9,724 bases of DNA, from NCBI GenBank assembly GCA_036782775.1, contig DAIPYJ010000100.1, forward strand, positions 1 to 9,724, given 5' to 3'. Position numbers and translations under genes: made by a program. Positions 5,866 through 9,724 of this stretch are shown here, piece after piece (position 1 is the first letter of the stretch; every line of letters begins with the position of its first letter). The notes under the pieces are model-generated. The model ran no database searches, was not told the DNA's origin, and worked only from the letters and a program-made list of their open reading frames with translations. This DNA comes from CF-13 sp036782775. GTDB lineage: Bacteria > Chloroflexota > Dormibacteria > CF-121.

Positions 5866-8100
5866 TTAACTCCGGTCGTGACCTCTCGATCCAGCGCGGT
5901 CGTAGTCGCGACGCGGGCCGCGATCGCCGCCGCGATACCCACCTCCGCCGCCACCACCGTTTCGCCGCGGGCCGCCACGATCGCGTTCTGTCACGATCCA
6001 GTCGCCGTTGGTTATTCCCTTGGCTTCCTGGATGACGGCCTTACGAGACAGGTTCACCCTGCCCTGGCGATCGACTTCGGTCACCTTGACCTCCATCTCA
6101 TCGCCGACATTGGCGACATCTTCGACGCGGCCCACTCGCTCCTCCGCCAGCTGGCTGATGTGAACCAGGCCGTCGACGTTGGGCATGATCTGGACGAAGG
6201 CGCCGAAGGGCATGATGCGCACGACCTTGCCTTTGTAGTTCTTCCCGACCTCGACCTCGCCGGTGAGGTCCTGGATCATTTGCTGCGCTTTCTCAGCCGA
6301 CTCGCCGTTGACGGAGCCGATCACGACTCGGCCGTCGTCCTCGATGTCGATGCTGGTGACGCCCGAGTCCTCGATGATCTTGCGGATCATCTTGCCTCCG
6401 GGGCCGATCACCTCGCGGATCTTGTCCGGATGAATCTGGATCGTCAGCATGCGCGGCGCGTACTGCGACATCTTGTCGCGCGGCTGGCTGATCGCCGCAT
6501 CCATCTTGTCCATGATGAAGAAGCGGCCGTCCTTGGCCTGCTGGATGGCCCCTGCCATCGTCTCGATGCTGATGCCCTTGATCTTCATGTCCATCTGCAT
6601 CGCGGTCACGCCCTGGCGAGTACCGGCGACCTTGAAGTCCATGTCACCGAGCGCGTCCTCGAGCCCCTGGATGTCGCTGAGCACGACCACCTTGCCGTTG
6701 CCGGTGATCAGACCCATCGCGATGCCCGCGACCTGCGACTTGGTCGGCACGCCGGCGTCCATCATCGCCATGCTCGAGCCACAGACACTCGCCATCGAGG
6801 TCGAGCCGTTGGACGACAGGATTTCGGTTACGAGCCGGATGGTGTAGGGGAATTCTTCTTCGGTCGGAACGACGGCGGACAACGCTCGCTCGGCGAGCGC
6901 CCCATGGCCGATCTCACGACGCCCGGGTGAGCGCAGCGGCCGAGCCTCGCCCACGCTGAAGGGCGGGAAGTTGTAGTGATGCATGAAGCGCTTGAACTCC
7001 TCGAGGCCAAGGCCGTCCAGCTTCTGCTTGTCGCCGATCGAGCCGAGGGTCACAATGCTGAGGGCCTGCGTCTGCCCGCGGGTGAAGAGCGCGGACCCGT
7101 GGGTGCGAGGCAGCATGCCGACTTCGCAGCTGATCTGGCGAATCTCGGTCGTCTTGCGGCCATCGGGTCGCAAGCCCTCGTCGAGGATCTTTCCGCGCAC
7201 GCGCTCCTTGACCTTGGCGTCGAAGCTCTTCGACAGGTAGGGCAGCCGATCGGCAAACTGCGGCCCGAGCTCGGCGACTGTTTCCTTCTTGAGGTCGTCC
7301 AGCGCGGATTCCCGCAGCGACTTGTTGGGATTGAAGAGCGCCTGGTCGAGCCGCTCGGCGAGGTATTGATCGACCGCGTGATCGATCTCCGGATCCTTCG
7401 GAGTCTCCGGGACCTCTACTTTGGGCTTGCCCACCTCCCGCGCAAAGGCGTCCTGCCACTCACAAAGACGGACGATCTCGGCATGCGCCATGCGGAGCGC
7501 CTCGACGATCTTTTCCTCGGGCACCTCCTTGGCGCCCGCCTCCACCATGATGATGGCCTCGCGGGTACCCGCGACCACCAGGTCGAGCTGGCTCTCCTCC
7601 ATCCGGGTTACTGGTGGATTGACGACCAGCTGGTCGTCGAGCAGGCCCATGCGAACGGCGCCGATCGGCCCCTGGAAGGGGATTGGCGAGATGGTCAGCG
7701 CGAGCGAGGCGCCGTTGATCGCGGTGGTGGCCGGATCCGACTCCTGGTCGACCGAGAGGACGGTCGCAACCACCTGGACGTCATTGCGGAAGTCCTTGGG
7801 AAAGAGCGGGCGGACGGGCCGGTCGATCAGCCGGCTGTTGAGAATCGCCTGCTCCGAGGGACGGCCCTCGCGGCGGATGAAGCCGCCGGGAATCTTGCCT
7901 GCGGCATAGAGCTTCTCTTCGTAGTCACAGGTCAGGGGGAAGAAGTCGATGCCCTCCCGCGGCGCCGACGACATGACGGCGGTGACGAGCAGCATGGTGT
8001 CCCCGGTCCGGACGGTGACCGCGCCGGACGCTTGCTGGGCGACGTGACCGGTTTCCGCGGTTAGCGTGCGCCCCCCGATTTCGATTTGTGTTTGGTTCAC
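5866..8100 (-). CDS. pnp: Polyribonucleotide nucleotidyltransferase (PNPase)
   Basis: This is a phosphorolytic 3'-5' exoribonuclease, releasing nucleoside diphosphates. It works as a ring trimer and forms part of RNA-decay complexes. The 744 residues show the full family order: a first RNase PH domain (about 12-142) with FIRREGRPSEQAIL (74-87), an alpha-helical domain (about 240-310), and a second, catalytic RNase PH domain (about 315-545) with RTHGSALFTRGQTQAL (332-347), SNGSTSMASVCGSS (430-443) and GDMDFKVAGT (485-494), which holds the catalytic aspartates. A KH domain carries IGPGGK (565-570), and an S1 domain spans about 618-688, with FGAFV and DGLVHIS. The tail, about 705-744, is an unusual Gly/Arg-rich RGG-type extension. 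Start is GTG at 8100, with AGGAGGT 4 nt upstream. It lies 173 nt after rpsO, and that gap is highly structured, consistent with leader-based control. Confidence 0.98.
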   Translation of the reverse strand: MNQTQIEIGGRTLTAETGHVAQQASGAVTVRTGDTMLLVTAVMSSAPREGIDFFPLTCDYEEKLYAAGKIPGGFIRREGRPSEQAILNSRLIDRPVRPLFPKDFRNDVQVVATVLSVDQESDPATTAINGASLALTISPIPFQGPIGAVRMGLLDDQLVVNPPVTRMEESQLDLVVAGTREAIIMVEAGAKEVPEEKIVEALRMAHAEIVRLCEWQDAFAREVGKPKVEVPETPKDPEIDHAVDQYLAERLDQALFNPNKSLRESALDDLKKETVAELGPQFADRLPYLSKSFDAKVKERVRGKILDEGLRPDGRKTTEIRQISCEVGMLPRTHGSALFTRGQTQALSIVTLGSIGDKQKLDGLGLEEFKRFMHHYNFPPFSVGEARPLRSPGRREIGHGALAERALSAVVPTEEEFPYTIRLVTEILSSNGSTSMASVCGSSMAMMDAGVPTKSQVAGIAMGLITGNGKVVVLSDIQGLEDALGDMDFKVAGTRQGVTAMQMDMKIKGISIETMAGAIQQAKDGRFFIMDKMDAAISQPRDKMSQYAPRMLTIQIHPDKIREVIGPGGKMIRKIIEDSGVTSIDIEDDGRVVIGSVNGESAEKAQQMIQDLTGEVEVGKNYKGKVVRIMPFGAFVQIMPNVDGLVHISQLAEERVGRVEDVANVGDEMEVKVTEVDRQGRVNLSRKAVIQEAKGITNGDWIVTERDRGGPRRNGGGGGGGYRGGDRGPRRDYDRAGSRGHDRS

Positions 8101-8273
8101 GAATACCTCCTGGGCCGCGCCAGGCGCGGCACAAACAATTGATTGGCAGCCGGCCCAGGGATTGATCGTGGTCAGGTTAGGGGTTGGGGTTCGAAGAAAG
8201 AACCCTTTCTCCGCACACCAATCTCTAACCCTGCGCGTCGCCCCGCCGGGCCACAGGTTATGGCGCTAGGCCG
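8101..8273 (-). other. Structured rpsO-pnp intergenic leader
   Basis: This 173-nt gap contains no gene. On the transcribed strand an outer arm pair GGTTAG (8230-8225) and CTAACC (8180-8175) encloses an inner hairpin, GGGTTC (8205-8200) with GAACCC (8192-8187), around the 7-nt loop TTTCTTC. The short hairpin at 8130-8114 follows. No uridine tract follows the nested structure and I see no convincing internal promoter. Cotranscription of rpsO and pnp with processing in the gap is the likeliest reading. Confidence 0.5.
8114..8130 (-). promoter_or_regulatory. Hairpin just upstream of the pnp ribosome binding site
   Basis: On the pnp strand, GCCGCGC (8130-8124) pairs perfectly with GCGCGGC (8120-8114) around a 3-nt loop. 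The stem ends about 4 nt before the AGGAGGT of pnp. In E. coli a pnp leader stem cut by RNase III mediates PNPase autocontrol; an equivalent role here is inferred from position only. Confidence 0.5.
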
Positions 8274-8537
8274 TCACCTCCGGAGGCCGAGCTTGGCAAT
8301 CACGGCCCGGTAGCGCTCGATATCCGATCGCTGGAGATAGTTCAAGAGCCGGCGCCGCTTGCCGACCAGTTGCAGCAGCCCGCGACGCGAGTTGTGGTCG
8401 TGGGCGTGCGTCTTCAGATGGTCGGTGAGGTGGTTGATCCGTTCGCTGAAGATCGCGATCTGGACCTCTGGTGATCCAGTGTCTTTGTCGTGTTGGCGGT
8501 TGGTTTCGATCACCGCCGCTTTGGTCGTCGTTGCCAG
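8274..8537 (-). CDS. rpsO: 30S ribosomal protein S15
   Basis: S15 is a primary 16S rRNA-binding protein that nucleates the 30S platform. The core motifs DTGSPEVQIA, NHLTDHLK, HNSRRGLLQLVGKRRRLLNYL and the C-terminus KLGLRR are unmistakable. The first ATG/GTG/TTG-type start is GTG at 8513, giving only 79 residues and losing part of the first helix, with no ribosome binding site. Reading upstream in frame, CTG at 8537 stands 7 nt after a strong GGAGGT. It gives 87 residues beginning MATTTKAAVIETNRQHDKDT, which matches the usual 88-89 residue length and the N-terminal pattern. I therefore place the start at CTG 8537. The gene sits in the common rpsO-pnp pair, 67 nt after the lipid kinase. Confidence 0.95.
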   Translation of the reverse strand: MATTTKAAVIETNRQHDKDTGSPEVQIAIFSERINHLTDHLKTHAHDHNSRRGLLQLVGKRRRLLNYLQRSDIERYRAVIAKLGLRR

Positions 8538-8597
8538 TCGCAGTACCTCCTGATGTGTTGCCGGGCCCAGATGCCGTTGGCTACTCGGTCATCCGCG

Positions 8598-8627
8598 CTT
8601 CGGGTCAGGCGAGAGTATACCCCGAAG
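8598..8627 (-). repeat. Inverted repeat spanning the lipid kinase stop codon
   Basis: CTTCGGG (8598-8604) and CCCGAAG (8621-8627) form a perfect 7-bp stem with a 16-nt loop that contains the kinase TGA stop. No T-run follows on the minus strand. It may insulate the rpsO leader or reduce readthrough, but the long loop makes it a modest structure. Confidence 0.4.
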
Positions 8628-9609
8628 GTGGCCAATCGATAACCTGCAGCGCGTTCGGAAGCATTTTGAAGGTGACGGGAGTCGTGCCGGCCAGTTCCCC
8701 GTCGGCTTCGATGCCGACCGGCTCATCGCTCTGGATCTGGACGCGACCGGCGCGGGCGAACTCGACCTCGGCAAGCCGCTCGTGTGTCCCACGGTAGAGC
8801 AACGGCAGGCTGAGGATCCCCTTGACGCGGCCGATGTCACCGACCGTGATAACGTCGAACGCTCCGTCATCTACGCTGGCGCGCGGTGCGATGAACATCG
8901 CGCCGCCAAGGTAGGCGCCGTTGGCGATGGCGACGGTGCGAATGCGTCGGGTCAGCCAGGGGCCCTCATCCAGGCGGATCCTGATCAATGCGTTTCGATG
9001 CACCAGCAGGCTGACGATCGCCGCGCTCAGGAAGTTGACGGTGCCGCCCGCGCGACGCGGGCCGCGGGCGGCGCGCCGCACCATCTCGGCGCCGATGCCA
9101 ACGTCGGCCACGTTGATGAAGAAGCGCCGCTCGCTGGCTGTCATCAGCAGTCCAGCATCGATGGGCCGCCACTGGTCCCGGGTGAGCCATGCCGGCACCT
9201 CTTGCGGGCGCCGGGGGCCGGGAATGCTGCGGCGCAAGTCGGCGCCGGTCCCCCGCTGGAGGAACCCGACTCGGGGCGGCGTCGTGCGGTGGCGCCGGAG
9301 CAATCCGTTGACGACCTCGTGCGCCGTCCCATCGCCGCCGACGGCAATCACCAGCCGGTCGCCGGCCGTCTCGGCCAGCGCCGTCGCGTCGCCCGGACCG
9401 GTCGTCTCGACGACATCGAGGCCGAGGTGCGCGCACGCATCCGCGCAGCGGCGCCAGAAGTGGCCGGCACTACCGCTGCCGGCCACCGGGTTGACGATTA
9501 CGAGCGGGCGAGGATCCGTCGGGCGTTCTCCACGTCGCGTGCCATCTGGGTGGTCAAGCCGGCCACCGACGCAAATCGCTTCTCGCCGCGCAGTCGCTGC
9601 ACCACCCAC
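8605..9609 (-). CDS. Diacylglycerol kinase family lipid kinase (YegS/DagK-like)
   Basis: This family transfers phosphate from ATP to diacylglycerol or a related lipid at the cytoplasmic membrane face, often for phospholipid recycling; the substrate here is unknown. Numbered from GTG 9609 (334 residues), the nucleotide fold begins PLVIVNPVAGSG (35-46), the signature AVGGDGTAHEVVNGLL spans 89-104, and GFLQRGTGADL (115-125) replaces the more common PLGTGNDFA. ANGAYLGGAMFIAPRAS (229-245) and DDGAFDV (247-253) follow, with the C-terminal ADGELAGTTPVTF at 302-314. The start is uncertain: GTG 9609 gives about 34 residues before the conserved strand, overlaps ribF by 112 nt and has no ribosome binding site, and those residues look like a shadow of ribF. 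A non-canonical ACG at 9519, 8 nt after GGAG, would give a normal N-terminus. The gene is coupled to ribF upstream and rpsO downstream. Confidence 0.88.
   Translation of the reverse strand: MGGAATARREAICVGGRLDHPDGTRRGERPTDPRPLVIVNPVAGSGSAGHFWRRCADACAHLGLDVVETTGPGDATALAETAGDRLVIAVGGDGTAHEVVNGLLRRHRTTPPRVGFLQRGTGADLRRSIPGPRRPQEVPAWLTRDQWRPIDAGLLMTASERRFFINVADVGIGAEMVRRAARGPRRAGGTVNFLSAAIVSLLVHRNALIRIRLDEGPWLTRRIRTVAIANGAYLGGAMFIAPRASVDDGAFDVITVGDIGRVKGILSLPLLYRGTHERLAEVEFARAGRVQIQSDEPVGIEADGELAGTTPVTFKMLPNALQVIDWPPSGYTLA
8614..8642 (-). promoter_or_regulatory. Candidate rpsO promoter
   Basis: On the minus strand TATACT (8619-8614) is a good -10 hexamer, 17 nt after TTATCG (8642-8637), a weak -35. 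It lies within the last codons of the kinase gene, about 77 nt before the rpsO start. The spacing is ideal but the -35 matches only about half the consensus, and the hexamer lies in the loop of the 8598-8627 repeat. Confidence 0.35.
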
Positions 9610-9724
9610 AGGTTCAGCGTGCGTCCATACAGGTCGCCGTCGAAATCGAGGATGAAGACCTCGACCGTCAGATTGTGGCCGCCAAAGGTCGGGCGATAGC
9701 CGACGCTGAGCGCGCCCCCGCGCG
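9498..9724 (-). CDS. ribF: Bifunctional riboflavin kinase/FAD synthetase, C-terminal part
   Basis: Only the last 74 codons are present; the gene runs off the right edge of the window. They belong to the riboflavin kinase domain, which phosphorylates riboflavin to FMN before the N-terminal domain adenylates it to FAD. The signature GYRPTFGG (8-15 of the fragment) is followed by LTVEVFILDFDGDLYGR, containing the catalytic glutamate and the conserved DxDLYG segment. LRGEKRF and an Arg/Glu-rich C-terminal helix end in RILARS. The TAA at 9500-9498 lies in another frame within the lipid kinase gene, so the two genes overlap and translation is probably coupled. ribF just upstream of rpsO is a common bacterial order; the insertion of the lipid kinase is less common. 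Reading frame and family are clear from the sequence. Confidence 0.93.
   Translation of the reverse strand, partial: RGGALSVGYRPTFGGHNLTVEVFILDFDGDLYGRTLNLWVVQRLRGEKRFASVAGLTTQMARDVENARRILARS

Noticed and set aside
5821..6930. 369-codon plus-strand open frame opposite pnp
   Set aside because: It is an antisense shadow of PNPase with no ribosome binding site and no recognisable domain.
8277..8286. CCTCCGGAGG palindrome and Shine-Dalgarno-like GGAGGTGA at the rpsO end
   Set aside because: It encodes the conserved C-terminal Leu-Arg-Arg of S15 and no start codon follows at a useful distance.
8588..8604. Tiny ATG-ACC-GAG-TAG open frame upstream of rpsO as a leader peptide
   Set aside because: It is three codons long with no ribosome binding site, easily expected by chance.

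Overview
The window is high-GC bacterial chromosome. It carries housekeeping genes for RNA turnover, translation and chromosome segregation. I see no insertion sequence, phage gene, tRNA, rRNA or CRISPR array. RNase J beside PNPase, S15 and RibF, a SpoIIIE-sized FtsK, and a protein resembling the DUF5709 family best known from Actinomycetota suggest a high-GC Terrabacteria lineage (Chloroflexota, Dormibacterota-like or Actinomycetota). That placement is inference and cannot be settled from this window.

Layout. Reading leftwards on the minus strand from the right edge: the C-terminal end of ribF (9498-9724, cut by the window), a diacylglycerol-kinase-family lipid kinase (8605-9609 at most, start uncertain), rpsO (8274-8537, apparently with a CTG start), pnp (5866-8100, GTG start), a family 4 uracil-DNA glycosylase (5177-5821) and rnj (3520-5184, TTG start, overlapping the glycosylase by 8 nt). 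These form one co-directional cluster that is probably transcribed together, with internal processing or regulatory hairpins. After a 116-nt gap comes a 73-residue single-pass membrane protein gene (3182-3403, minus). It converges on a plus-strand gene for a very acidic, probably disordered protein (2607-3110). That gene is divergent from ftsK (203-2521, minus). The left 202 nt hold no convincing gene, only GC-rich hairpins downstream of ftsK.

Functional reading. PNPase and RNase J are the 3'-5' exonuclease and the 5'-3' exo/endonuclease of bacterial mRNA decay, and they sit with S15, the usual pnp partner. The rpsO-pnp gap holds nested inverted repeats plus a tight hairpin next to the pnp ribosome binding site. 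This recalls the rpsO-pnp leader of Escherichia coli, where PNPase controls its own synthesis. A perfect 12-bp stem separates pnp from the glycosylase.

There is no clear evidence for a wholly new multi-gene system. The points most worth checking are the non-ATG starts (CTG for rpsO, an unresolved start for the lipid kinase), the structured gaps around pnp, the 14-nt perfect palindrome between ftsK and the divergent acidic gene, and the two small uncharacterised proteins between rnj and ftsK.
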